Notes: a model not told the origin generated them from the sequence alone. Counted from the stretch's first letter, positions 44,475-55,150 are shown. The stretch: 64,000 nucleotides of DNA from Elgaria multicarinata webbii (GCF_023053635.1 NC_086185.1:5179001-5243000), one strand, 5' to 3'. A program made the numbers and translations.

Positions 44475-44975
44475 CAAGTGCAAAAGCAAGGAAAACCCCG
44501 TGGGGGAGTAAAAAGAAGCCAAAGGCAAAGGTAGAACCAGGCAATCTTCAAAACGGAATATTTACAAAAGTTTATTTACAGTGCCAAGGTGCCGCCTACG
44601 CGTTTCGAACGCAAACTGCGCTCTTCCTCAGGGCTGTTATCTAAAATATAAATAAAAAAGTCCTTTGAATCATAATATTTACAAATAGAGGCGTTTTACA
44701 AGTTTATGTACCTAAAAATACTTTAAACAACTTATGTATATCCAGACATACAAATTGTAATCAAAAGGTGTAATACATCATCATTCAGTTAATTAAAGTA
44801 TATATACAAAAATATACCAACCAGGAGAAAATATCTATGTTACAAATGCAAACATCAGAGTTTACTTACAGAGTTCGAAACGCGTAGGCGGCACCTTGGC
44901 ACTGTAAATCAACTTTTGTAAATATTCCGTTTTGAAGATTGCCTGGTTCTACCTTTGCCTTTTCCTTCTTTTTAC
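44475..44975 (-). mobile_element. Penelope-like element fragment with inverted arms and hammerhead-like motif
   Basis: A 501-bp insertion flanked by a perfect 14-bp direct repeat, TAGCCCCTAAACAA (44461-44474 and 44976-44989). Arms of about 103 bp at 44507-44609 and 44873-44975 are near-perfect inverted repeats; the left side carries 32 bp more. The centre is AT-rich. On the minus strand the left arm reads CCTGAGGA, then a GAGCGC/GCGTTC stem, then CGAAACGCGTA. This resembles the CUGANGA-stem-GAAA core of the hammerhead ribozymes known in the repeats of Penelope-like elements. Variable-length target duplications and inverted terminal arms also fit that group. No reverse-transcriptase frame is present, so it is a heavily truncated copy. 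Confidence 0.62.
44591..44636 (-). ncRNA. Hammerhead-ribozyme-like motif
   Basis: Reverse complement: GCC, CTGAGGA (44631-44625), a six-pair helix II (GAGCGC with GCGTTC, loop AGTTT, one extra A before it), GAAA, the palindrome ACGCGT as a minimal helix III, A, then GGC that can pair with the first GCC as helix I. The order matches a type I hammerhead with GUA as cleavage site. The extra A at the base of helix II and the missing helix III loop make activity as a monomer doubtful; minimal helix III forms are known to act as dimers. The right arm (44872-44893) keeps only the GAAACGCGTA half. Confidence 0.5.
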
Positions 44976-45344
44976 TAGCCCCTAAACAAACCTGCACCTC
45001 AGTTTCACACGTCAATGGCACGTTGTGCAGTAAAGCAAAAGAGGTGGGTGTAGGGAGTGTGCCTGCTTACGCATAACAATGCATCGGTTTTTAAGCCCAT
45101 GGGTTGTCATTGCATGAAAAACAGGTCAAATGTTGCTCCCTGGTGCTGGGAATATAAACGCCTGGAAAATCTTGAGCTGGTGATCTTATGATATATGGGG
45201 TCACGTTGCCTCTCCCGTGCCTGTCCCTTTCTCATGCAATCTCAGGTCTCTACAGCCAAAGTCCAATACGCTAATTAATACCCTTTGCCAGCTCACTATT
45301 CTACAACTATCAGCTCATTCTAATAAATTAGTTATTGTGCTATG

Positions 45345-45757
45345 TACTGCAGCCCTTGTAGTTGCAGAAAAGGGCAACTAAAACGATAAAGGGATTTGAG
45401 CATTTGAGGTTAGAACAGCTGGGATTGTTTAGCTTGGAAAAAAGGAGGCTGAAGGGAGACCTGAAAGAGATGTATGAAATTATGCATACATAATTTATTA
45501 TGCATACACTACCACATGATGTAGCGATGGCCAACATTTTGGATGGCTTTAAAAGGGAGGTAGACAAATTCCTAGAGAAGGCTATCAAGACAGTATGCTT
45601 ACATATCCCAGTTTCTGGGGAACATGGGTGGGAGGGTGCCGTTGCACCATGTCCTGCTTTGTTGGTCCCTGGTCGACAGTTGGTTGGCCACTGTGTGAAC
45701 ACAGTGCTAGACTAAATGGACCCTTGGTCTGATTCAGCATGGCTCTCCTTATGTGTG
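45345..45757 (+). mobile_element. CR1-like LINE, 3' end with RT thumb remnant
   Basis: Begins further upstream in the protein than the other copies: [20 protein letters not shown] can be read, a block near the end of CR1-clade reverse transcriptases. It then skips (an internal deletion relative to 23000-23480) to the MANILDGFKREVDKFL stretch and the 3' UTR ending in GATTCAGCATGGCTCTCCTTATG. This ties the family to CR1. Confidence 0.78.
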
Positions 45758-46279
45758 TGTGTGAGAGAGATCAACACAGCTGCCTGTATTTTTGGACTCT
45801 CCTTAGGGGCCTGTCATGATGAGACCCTGCACATTGACATTTGCCACTGCACTACTGATTTAATAAAACTAGGGGAACAACGGATTATGCACCTGAAACA
45901 GGCGAACTCTGCGCTGTGACTTGCATGTTGATCAAACCTGTTCACAAAAGGGAAACAGCCCTCCCTAATGTCTCCCAGCCCCTGGAAGAGAGCCAATCAC
46001 ACCAGCCTGCCCAAACCCGCAATACGGAAATGCCCCCAAATGCCACATAAATAAATGAAGGGTTTGGCTCCCTCTGATCCCGATTTATAGGAAAGGCCCT
46101 CCCTCTGCCCAAACACGTGTGCTGGAAGCGTTATGGGTACTTTTGTTATGAGGAGCGGTATTTCAGTGTAGGAGCGTGCCTGGACCAGGGAGGGAGAGGG
46201 AGAGGGAGAGGGAGGGGGAGGCATGCACGGCCCGCAGCTTCCCCTGCAGCAGCAGGTACACTCACACGTTTATGTGGCT

Positions 46280-47620
46280 CGTGCAGGTCAAGCTAGTCGG
46301 GACGCTGGAGGTCCACGAGAGCTCCGAGCTCCGTGCGGAGCTCCTGGCAATGGATGCAGGGAAGGCGGACGGCCCTTGCTCAGTGGAAGTCCGAGGTTCC
46401 CACCCCGAGGCTCCTCCTGAGACCTCGGACGGCGACACCACCACCACCGGCAATCCTGAGCAAGAGGGGCCAGGGGTCGGATCCGGTGGGGGGCGATTCC
46501 CTCCGGCTCGCGTTCGCCCTTTCAGCAGCCCGCCGGCGAGGCCGAGCCCTTTGGCCGGAGTGGCGGGAAGGCGGCGGCGGCGGAGGAGGAGGAGGCTGGA
46601 GGAGGCGGAGCAACAGGCGGGCTGCCCCAGCCTGGGGCCCGAGGCCGGGCGGACATACAACACCTCCCAGGCTGCTCTCGTGGACGGTGGGTGGAGAGAA
46701 GCGGCGGGTCCCGCCCCTGGAGCGACTCCGAAAGGAAAGCGGGCCGGAGGCAGGGGCTCGGCGTCGGGGCCGGGGCCGCTGGGGGGGGTCATCGCGGGCG
46801 GCGCGCCACGTGCGCTTTGGCGAGGTGGGCGCACGGCGCTCTCTGCGCTCTGCGCTCGGGGAGGCGGCCCAGGGCCGGGAGCGCAGCGCCGCCGCCGCCG
46901 CCCAGGCCTGCCGGAGGAGGGCTCCTGCCGCGGCTGCTTCCCGTGCCGGCGAGCGCGGGCTCGTCGCCTCCCGGCCCTTCCTCCTTGGCCGCCCGCCGGG
47001 CTCCCTCGGCTGCCTCCGGGCGCCATGCCGCCGCCGCCGCCGCCCCGACCTCGCCTGGGGCCAGCCTGACGGGGCGCGGGGACGGGGCTGAGCGCTCGGC
47101 CGCCCCCTCCCTGCCTCCCTCCCTCTTCCCCCCCCCCGGGTCTCTTCTCGCGGGCTGCAGCGCGGCGGGCGGCACGATGCGGCTGAGAGCGAACGCGGCG
47201 CGCCGGTGACCGCGGGGCCAGCGGCGAGCGGCGGCGGCCGGGGAGCCTCTCCGCCCGCCGCAGCGTCCCCGCTGACCGCCAGGCTCGCGGAGGGGGCTCC
47301 GGGCTCGTGTCCGCCGCCTGCAAGACGCCTCCCCTCCACGTCCCCCCCCGCCCGACCGCCTCCCTGCCTCCCTCGCTCCCTCCAAGGCGCTGCGGCAGTT
47401 CAGCGATGCTTCGCCGGCAGATCAACCGCTTCGTAAGTACCTCCGCGCCGCCGACCCCCGCAGCTTGGGCAGGGCAGGGCAGGGCGCCCGAGCCCCGGCA
47501 GGTGTGGGGGTCCCTGCGCCCCCGGCCGGGCCTGCCGATCTCCGGGCCCCCAACCAAGCCCTCAGCCCCAGTGGGTTTCCCGAGGCCTAGGAACGACCCC
47601 CATCCCCTGTCCCCGTCTAG
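46280..47620. promoter_or_regulatory. CpG island, probable promoter
   Basis: A stretch of about 1.3 kb with very high G+C and many undepleted CpG dinucleotides, unlike the surrounding AT-rich DNA. It contains runs of CGG/CCG codon-like repeats, several GGGCGG-like and CCCGCCC-like boxes, and no interspersed repeat until the MITE at about 47640. It ends just beyond a short ATG exon with a consensus donor at 47433. This is the usual arrangement of a broadly expressed or developmental vertebrate promoter with 5' UTR and exon 1. The island could also serve a minus-strand transcript, for example the membrane-protein gene ending at 33453, but nothing in the sequence proves it. Confidence 0.8.
47406..47432 (+). 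CDS. Candidate first coding exon (MLRRQINRF), gene not identified
   Basis: At the 3' edge of the CpG island, ATGCTTCGC begins a nine-codon reading frame, MLRRQINRF, that runs into a consensus splice donor (TTC followed by GTAAGT) in phase 0. The start has G at -3. An in-frame ATG lies further up at 47307, but the sequence between encodes a Pro/Ser-rich low-complexity run typical of GC-rich 5' UTR, so I prefer the later start. I found no convincing second exon in the remaining 16 kb, as expected for a vertebrate gene with a long first intron. The peptide is too short to name the gene. Confidence 0.5.
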
Positions 47621-47639
47621 CCGAGCCGGTTCTCTTTCC

Positions 47640-47840
47640 AGGCGCGGTGAAAGCGGCATATAAAAGGCAGCAGCCACACACAGCTGCTTTGTTATAGCGC
47701 TGTCGTCCAAGTGCACTGACAACTGTTGGGGCCCGTTGGCACGTCCCATAGACCGCTTTCATACCGCTTTCAGAGTGTGGCTCCTGCCTTTTATGTACTG
47801 CTGTCATACCGCCATATCCTGCTTGGTGTAGATGAGGCCA
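47640..47840. mobile_element. Palindromic MITE (GACAACTGTTGGGGCC family)
   Basis: GTGAAAGCGGCATATAAAAG and GGCTCCTGCCTTTTATGTAC arms around CTGACAACTGTTGGGGCC; right terminus TGCTTGGTGTAGATGAGGCC. The left terminus is lost. It lies about 200 bp into the presumed first intron, at the end of the CpG island. Confidence 0.78.
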
Positions 47841-47888
47841 CCGGTGCACAGGCTGCCTATGTGGTGCTGTTGTTGCTGCAGCTTTCCC

Positions 47889-47894
<6 letters not shown>

Positions 47895-47928
<34 letters not shown>
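47895..47928. repeat. (TC)n microsatellite
   Basis: About 16 units in the presumed first intron. Confidence 0.93.
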
Positions 47929-47930
<2 letters not shown>

Positions 47931-48456
47931 TCCCCCCTTTCCCTCCCATCCTTTGAGCTCAGCAGGTTGTATGCTGCGACCTGCAGGGAAATAACAGTTT
48001 CCTGGGACAGCCACTGCAGAAAGGATTGGCGTTTTTGATTGGGCGCTTTGATGTCTTCCTTCCTTCCTTCCTTTCTTTCTTCTGCTTTTGTTCTTCCCGG
48101 CCCAAGAGAGCACATGGATGGGGAGCACCTGCTGCCACTCTGAATGCCAAAGCGGCCCTTTCCGCAGCCCTTGCGTGTGGAAAAGGGCAGCCGGGGGAAC
48201 GGGGGTTGGAGAAGCACTTTCCCTACCTGGGCGAAAAGATGGGTGGAGTGGGGGAAGTGACTCAGGAGGGTCGTGGAGGTGTGGAGAATGCGGATAGAAG
48301 GGAATCTTTACTCCCTCGCTCATAATACTCCTAGACCTTGGGTCAGAGTAAGGATGGATCCCCTGCCAGAAGCCATGGGGTGGAATGAAGGTGTAAAACT
48401 CCGATATGGGGATTAGAGAAACTGTCTTGCTTTGCTGTGGGAGGCAAGGGAGGGGA

Positions 48457-48810
48457 TAAGAACCTAAGAAGTGCCCTGATGCTGGATCAGACCGAGGGCC
48501 CATCTGGTCCAGCACTCTGCTCACACAGTGGCTAACCAGCGGTCAACCAGAGACCTACAAGGAGGACATGGGTGCAACAGCACCTTCCCACCCATGTTCC
48601 CCAGCAACTGGTGTACACAGGCTTACTGATTCTGATTCTGGAGGTAGCACCTAGCCATCAGGACTAATAGCCATTGAACGCCTTCTTTTCCAGGAATTTA
48701 TCTAACCCCGTTTTAAAGCCATCCAAACTGGTGACCATCACTACATCTTGTAGTAGTGAGTTCCATAGTTTAGCTATGTGCTGTGTGAAGAAGGACTTCC
48801 TTCCAGGGGC
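48457..48810 (-). mobile_element. CR1-like LINE, 3' end
   Basis: Minus-strand copy: UTR (GGACCAGATGGGCCCTCGGT on the minus strand) then the GFKTGLDKFLEKKAFNGY-type C terminus and the ELTTTRCSDGHQF region. Lies about 1 kb downstream of the CpG-island exon. Confidence 0.75.
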
Positions 48811-49277
48811 ACATTGGTGCCTGCAGGGACCTGGCGCAGATTATGATACTGAACTAGATGGGATTGTTGGTCTTTGATGGTATCAGGCAGGTTCATAAGG
48901 GGTTGTCTCAACACTTCCTAGTTGGGTTTTCCTACCACTTTAGTAGTGCAACTCGTGATTCCTTCCAGCCTCCAGATGTGCCGCTGGCCAAATCTGCCCC
49001 CCTCTGGCACATTAATGAATGCCACAGGTTTGCCTTCTCCCATACCATGTCTCCAGTTGTAGCCAACAGGCAGCGCACATGCCCGTGACCCCTGCTCTCT
49101 ATCTCTTGGTCCTGTTTGAAGATAGACTGCTTCTGCTCACAGAGGCTTTATTTAAGTATCATGGGTTCGAGCTCTTGACAGTCTATCCTTGATAAATTGA
49201 TGTAATACTTTTGTAAAATAATAATAATTGTGATCCATATAAAACTACAAAACTTGTTGCAAAAGACCTTTGCTGTA

Positions 49278-49319
<42 letters not shown>

Positions 49320-49320
49320 T
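49278..49320. repeat. (ATT)n microsatellite
   Basis: About 14 units. Confidence 0.95.
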
Positions 49321-49539
49321 AAAGGAAGTTTTATATTCAAATAGTCTACTGCAGGCAGAAGCCTTAAGTCCAGTCAATCTCAAGAACTACAGAAATACTA
49401 TGTTTATGAAACAGAACCGGTACATTATTGAAAAACAAACAGACAGTTATGAAACTGAATATGGGCAACCCCCCCCCCCCCCCGAAAAAATCAAGTAATG
49501 CTTGCCAACTTTTTACACATGTTTGTTTCTATGCTATAC

Positions 49540-49615
49540 ACACTTACCTGGAAGTATGCCCCAATGAATTCACTGGGCCTGACTTCCGAGTAGACATTTA
49601 TAGGATTGCACTGCA
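49540..49615. repeat. AGTAAGCCCCATTG-type short repeat
   Basis: CACTTACCTGGAAGTATGCC and TCCGAGTAGACATTTATAGG ATTGCA, one of the best copies. Confidence 0.62.
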
Positions 49616-50574
49616 ATTGCTGTCTTCCATCTCTTCATTTAACAGTTTCACTTTGGCCAGTTTGCAATTTGCAATACTTCATTGATCCCCTCTTTAATTG
49701 TAGGCATGTTGGAATCTTGTCAAATTCTCTTTTCACTTGTCATTTCTGAGGCACTTAGGAAACAAATTGTTTCTTTTTTCTTTTCTTTCAAAGGAGTTAA
49801 TGGTTTGTCATAACTCATTCTATTAATTTCTGTTTATGGTTCATTTTCAAAACAACAACACAATAGCTTAAACTCCACATCCACAGGAAATTAGTTTGTT
49901 CATCAGAAACTGTATCTCAAGTGACTAATACTTCTCAGCACTTTATATCCTGTTCTACTGCCTTCACTTAAATGTGTGTAATATTACTGGAACACTCAGA
50001 GCAACTAGGAACCATCATAAAATGCTATTATCTTTTGTGCGTATCCTACTTACACAGTTTTTAGAGGTTTGCTTTACACAAGACCAGATAAGCAAAGTTG
50101 TTTTACAATATGGTTCATTGGCGTTATTATTCAGCTATGCCCTTTAAGTATCCAATAAATCTATTAAGATGTTAATTATGAATTTATTAATTGTTGCAAA
50201 GATCGTAGTTGCATGGTGTTGGAAGAATCTTCCAACATTCCCTACGATAGGCGAAGGTTCTGGAAATTGCTAGGATGGGTGCACTGTCAGATTTAGCATG
50301 TGGTGGCTCTGGTTATGGGCATTGAACAATGTTTTTTTGTTGAACAGCATCTGCTTATTATCTTTTGGAATAACAGTTATGAGTTGTGGAGACTGGACAC
50401 ATTTGTATTTGGGAAGTAATTGAAATGAATTGTGATTCAGTTGGATAGATTTCGATGTGTTAGTCTCTGTGTTAGTCTTTCGATGTGTTAGTCGATGTGT
50501 TAGTCTAGGATAGATTTCGATGTGTTAGTCTTGAACAAGAAAAACAACAGTAAAACAAAGTTAACCATAACATT

Positions 50575-51116
50575 GGCCTAATCTACACCAAGCAGGGTAT
50601 TGCACTATTAAGGAAAAGGAAAGGAACCTCTCGTGCAAGCACTGAGTCATTACTGACTCTTGGAGGGACGCCAGCTTTCGCTGACGTTTTCTTGGCAGGC
50701 CTTATAGCGGGGTGGTTTGCTGTTGCCTTCCCTGGCCGTGATTACCTTTCCCCCAGCTAGCTGGGTACTCATTTTACTGACCTCGGGAGGATGGAAGGCT
50801 GAGTCGACCCGAGCCGGCTGCCTGAAACCAGCTTCCGCCGGGATCGAACTCAGGCCATGGGGAGAGTTTCGACTGCAGAAACTGCTGCTTTGCCACTCTG
50901 CGCCACACGAGGCTCTATTGCACTATTAAAGCGGTATATAAAAGGCAAGAAGCAGGATATTGCACTATGAAAGCGGTATATGGGATGTGTCAGTGGACCC
51001 AACAGTTGTCAGTGGTCTTCAGTACGGCTATAAAGCAGTCGTGTGGCTCCTGCCTTTTATATACCACTTTCCTACTGCTTCCATAGTGCAATATCCTGCT
51101 TGGTGTAGATTAGGCC
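50575..51116. mobile_element. Palindromic MITE (GACAACTGTTGGGGCC family), interrupted
   Basis: Termini GGCCTAATCTACACCAAGCA and TGCTTGGTGTAGATTAGGCC match perfectly. Without the SINE at 50612-50915 and its duplicated 14 bp, the element is about 224 bp, with GGCTCCTGCCTTTTATATAC arms. Confidence 0.82.
50612..50915 (-). mobile_element. Sauria-type tRNA SINE inserted in a MITE
   Basis: 304-bp element bounded by a perfect 14-bp duplication TATTGCACTATTAA (50598-50611 and 50916-50929). On the minus strand a tRNA-like head (CCTCGTGTGGCGCAGAGTGG, B box near GGTTCGATC-type sequence) leads to a body ending near GAGGTTCCTTTCCTTTTCC, the arrangement of squamate Sauria SINEs, which use BovB machinery. 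The BovB at 40246 shows that partner is present in the genome. Confidence 0.75.
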
Positions 51117-51417
51117 ATTATAAAATGGCCAGATTAAACATGCTGAGCCTAATTTGAATCGAAGGATACTGTGCGTATATTTTTTTAAAAAATGTTTTGA
51201 TCCGATGCCAAAATGTGTGAAGGGCAACGTTGAGCCAGGGACTTCCATAGCCTGAGTGCCACAAATGAGAAAGACCCTCCCACATTCCTACTCTTTGTAC
51301 CTCATATGTCTATAGATACAGAGTGGGGGGGGGGGGGCTTTGATCCTAGTGGGGGGGGGGTCCTTTAGGTATCCAGGTCTTAAACCGTTTGATCCAGAAT
51401 GGCTCTTCTAACGTTCT

Positions 51418-51700
51418 TATAGTGATGGCCACCAATTTGGATGGCTTTAAAAGGGGGTTGGATAAATTCCTGGAGGAGAAGGCTATCCATGGCTAGTAGT
51501 CCTGATGGCTTTGTGCTACCTCCAGTATTAGAGGCAATAGTACACCAGTTGCTGGGGAACATGGGTGGGAGAGTGCTGTTGCACTCATGTCCTGCTTTGT
51601 TGGTCCCTGGACGACAGCTGGTGGGCCACTGTGTGAACAGAGTGCTGGGCTAGATGGACCCTCGGTCTGATCCAGCATCAGGACTGTTCTGATATTATTG
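51418..51700 (+). mobile_element. CR1-like LINE, 3' end
   Basis: MATNLDGFKRGLDKFLEEKA frame followed by the family's 3' UTR to GGTCTGATCCAGCATC. 5' truncated. Confidence 0.75.
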
Positions 51701-52589
51701 TGTTCCATTTGTAGAAGTCCAAAACAGTGCATCAAATTGGCACCAGAAACAAATGGGGAGCTAATGAAGTTGATATTGGGGTTACGTCATAAAATATAAC
51801 TCTTAAGCTGCATTATCTGATGTTTCTCTAGAATCAGCCTCATGTAGAGTGATGAATGGTTGTAGACCCAAGTCCTTTTAAAGATAGTGGGAGGGGTTGT
51901 ACATATTCACTGATGCTGGTAATTTAATGAAATTTGTTTCCAAGGAATTTTTTTAGGGATGGAAAAAGAAATAGAGAGAGAGAGGTTTTGTCATTCTTTC
52001 GTCCTCTTGAGTGCTAGCTGGATACATAGCACATCTGGCCAAAATAACCTTTTCCAATGGAAATAACTATTTCACAATGAAAAGCTTCTGAGAATTCACT
52101 GACTCCTTCGATACCAAGGCTGAAAGAATGTTGCTTGGTTTTTATTACTTTAAGTTCCTTTCGCTTAGCCAGGGGAACAAAGATGAGACGGAAGGTTTAA
52201 CTTCTCCGTTTCAGTCCTGATATGAGTCCCGCAATGAAAGAGAGTGAAAGAAATCAAGATGTTTTGATTATTCCCAAATTTGGCATGTAAATCACTTGAA
52301 TGGCATTCGTAAAGGCCATTCTTTGTCAAGCTGGAATGGGGAGCTGTACAACTCCCTAGCCAAAGTAGTCAGTGGTTGGGGATGTTGGCGACCCTTCAAG
52401 CCCTTCTTAGCTCCTCTGCCTGTCTCGTCTGGGTGCTTTTCCCAAGCTGCCTCCTCCTTCACCTACTCTTCCTCCAACTTTGCCCATCATCCGTTCTGTA
52501 TCCTTCAGCTATCTCATTTCTGAATTCCTTGTCCGTTTACTTTCTCATCTCCTGGGACATCTTTCCTCCTTCTCATCCTGCCCAGCAGA
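51701..52589. other. Presumed intron, no exon seen
   Basis: Unique sequence; frames at 52296-52690 run into a CR1 fragment and look non-coding. Confidence 0.4.
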
Positions 52590-52690
52590 AACTTGAGCCT
52601 GTTATTCCGTGTCCTGCACTCTGGGAGGATCGAGAAGAGATCCTGGCCCTCCTCTGTGTGACCACCTTTCAAGTCCTTGAAGAGTGCTAA
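52590..52690 (-). mobile_element. CR1 LINE, internal fragment
   Basis: About 100 bp matching the inner part of the CR1 copy at 12955-13050 (CCGTGTCCTGCACTCTGGGA); the 3' terminus is absent. Confidence 0.75.
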
Positions 52691-53164
52691 ATAATAACAC
52701 ATATCGACAGGAAGGAGAGGTTGCCTCCTTTACTCTTGAACGGCTTTTTAAAAACCCACGACTTGCATTTCAGTAGTAGCAATTCTAGTTGGAGGTGGAC
52801 TGCTGAACCTCTCTTCTGTTCCCTCTTTCCACACACACACACACACACAACCATTCCTCACGGCCTGCCAGTTCTGCCTCACTTCCTCCCCTTGCATAAA
52901 TACACAGCAGATGGAGGCTTCTTGGAAACTTAGCTTGTAAAGCAGTGTTTGCCTTCACCAGCCTCCGCACTCCTGTTTGCCCTGAGAAGATAAGGACAGA
53001 AAGAACTAGAGGAGGGAGCATTGGGGCGGCGAGGCGCAGGGGAAGGAATATATCTATATATATCCTTAAAGCTGTAAGAGATTCAAGCTACAGGAGATTG
53101 GAGAGATCCGGTGTGATCGCCTCGGACACCCCCCCCCCCAAAAAAAATCTGTTCTGGTCTTTCC

Positions 53165-53365
53165 CAGCCTAGTGTTCTCCAGAGGTTTCAGACTATAGCT
53201 TCCATGACCCATAACCAGCATGGACAGTGCTCAGGGATGATGGGAGTTATTGTCCAAAACACCTGGAGAAGGTGCCAGCTCTCGTCTTCCCTGGCTACTG
53301 TCCATGCTGGCTGTGGCTGATGGATGTTGTATTCCGGGGTATCAGGTTGGGAAAAGCTGGGCTGG
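53165..53365. repeat. Palindromic ACTACAACTCCCAT-type repeat, diverged
   Basis: GACTATAGCTTCCATGACCC and TGATGGGAGTTATTGTCCAA, then a second partial unit to 53365. Confidence 0.6.
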
Positions 53366-55004
53366 GCCATGGATGTGGAAGGGCCCATGGCATCTTTCCA
53401 GGTACAGCTGGGTGTAACTCCTGATTGAAACCCCAGAGAGCCATTGCCTAGTTGGTGTAGATTTAATGCGGAGCTACATGGCCCATTCTTTTATTGTTTA
53501 TTTTCTTTATCCGGTAAAGGAAAAGAATAATGAAATTGGTCTCATTTGGTAGGAGGCAGCTTCCTGTATTTCTGCAGAGGGCTACAGTAGCACATAGGCA
53601 TGACGGTGTAGCTGCCAAGGCTTAAGCAGCGGACGGTCCGCTTATAAAGACATGAGTTCTTTCAGCCTCAGTTCCCCGTCTGCAACGTGGGAATAATAAT
53701 CCTGGCCTGCATCACAGGTTTGTTGTAATGTTTACATATATGAAGCGCTTTCAATGTTCCTAAAGCCCCATATAAATGCGGCACATTTTTTTTTTTAAAA
53801 AAAATGTTACTGGATGACAGAAGGGATCTTGATTTTGTGTGTGTGTGTGTGTGTACAATCCGGGCTTTTGAGATTATGCCAGGTGTTTTCCCAAACCCTC
53901 TGGCAGCTTGTAGGTTAGAATTGCAGAATGCCCTGAACCTAGTCCATAAGTTCAGAGTTGGCTGTTGCTGTGGCATGATTTCTGCACATCTCGCGCAGGT
54001 TTTAAGCGCAAGTTTGCTCTTTTGCACATTACACTGGAGGAGGGGAAAATAATATTCTGCTTCCAGTGTGAGAGAACTACTTTGGTGTTCTGTTCATCTA
54101 TATGTTGCATCCTAAAACTCTCCCATGCCATGACATAGTTAATGCCCATGATAGCAAGGTTGTGATAGGCTGGGGTGACCGATGTCCAAACTCTCTTGCT
54201 CTGCTTTTCATCATCTTCTTCTCTCATCGCCTTTACTTGGCGAATTCCTGCAGCCTCCGTGGTATTTATAGACACTGGTGGTTCCGGACTATTTTTTGAG
54301 TGTCCCTCGCATCTGGTGTGCAGAGGCCCACTGCTAAGATTTTGCTAGACTGGTGCATCTTGGCGCTGCTTCCAGTAAGTAGAAAAAGTTTAAGGTAGAC
54401 TTTTTCTGCCCCACTTCACACTGCAAATGACAGGGGAGTTGCAGGTTTGAATGTACTCCTGTTTCTTTAAAAATAATAATAAAAATCTCCTTGCAAATAG
54501 AAAGGTAGCATTAGCAAGAAAGATTCTAAACTCACCCTCTTCTTGAGATGTTAGCTTTCCAGATTCACAGAACCCTTCTCTGGGGAACATTCAAGGACGT
54601 CATCTCCCATTCCTGCGTTCTGAAGTTGTACAGCTCAGGAACGACTCTATGGTGCATTTCCCCAAATGTCCCAATTGGCTTGTAATCTTTTGACCCTACT
54701 CCTTAAAACAGATCCCCCCCTCCAGCCTGTCAGAATAGGAGCGAAAGTGAATTGGGAGGGGCCAGGGAATTTATTTATTGGTTTGGTACTCCGTCTTTCC
54801 GCCGAGAAAATAGAGCACCAGGTGGCTAACAATAATAATAACCAATTTTAAATAAATAAATAAATAAAAACTTGGTTAGAACAATCGTAAAATAAATACA
54901 TGAAACACACACACACCAATGAAGGAATAAAAACAGCAGCCAACCTACAGACCAAATGCTTGTTTGAATAAAGAGGTCTTTGCCTGCCAGTGGGAACACA
55001 TAGG
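53366..55004. other. Presumed intron, no exon seen
   Basis: GT run at 53838-53855 and degraded LINE-like tail near 54770-54900 (AATAAATAAATAAATAAA). Nothing coding. Confidence 0.4.
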
Positions 55005-55150
55005 AACATGGGAAATTGCCTCATACTAAGTCAGACCCTTGGTACATCCATCACAGTATTGCTGACATTGACTGACACGTTCCCTAATTTCAGGTCCCTG
55101 CTGCTAGGGACTCCCCTGAGTCCTCTTTGTGCTCTGCTTGCCGGCCTCCT
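55005..55150 (-). mobile_element. Second tRNA-derived SINE family, partial
   Basis: CATAGGAACATGGGAAATTG, CTCATACTAAGTCAGACCCT and the start of the body; the head is not clear. Confidence 0.5.

Larger units (their letters stand above)
44392..45112. repeat. MITE-like repeat interrupted by the Penelope-like insertion
   Basis: CCGGGTGGCTTTAGAGGCTA AACAACCCAGCGG and GGGTTGTTTAGCCCCTAAAC before the insertion, and ACCTGCACCTCAGTTTCACA to CCCATGGGTTGTCATTGCAT after it, look like one pre-existing repeat of the AACAACCC type. Confidence 0.4.
48811..50574. other. Presumed first intron of the CpG-island gene, AT-rich
   Basis: An ATT microsatellite, a short AGTAAGCC-type repeat, a 17-base C-run near 49470 and a small tandem CGATGTGTTAGTC repeat at 50453-50530 (four units, two of them preceded by GGATAGATTT). 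No exon found. Confidence 0.4.

Noticed and set aside
46176-47069. 297-codon plus-strand frame in the CpG island
   Set aside because: Starts in a GA-repeat region and encodes low-complexity Arg/Pro/Gly sequence; most likely 5' flank and UTR.
47307-47432. Upstream in-frame ATG extending MLRRQINRF by 33 residues
   Set aside because: The added part is Pro/Ser-rich GC-driven sequence; the ATG at 47406 next to a real donor is simpler, although not proven.
46262-47749. 495-codon minus-strand frame across the CpG island
   Set aside because: Arg/Gly/Pro/Ala low-complexity product caused by high G+C. Long overlapping frames exist on both strands here and none shows a domain or splice pattern.
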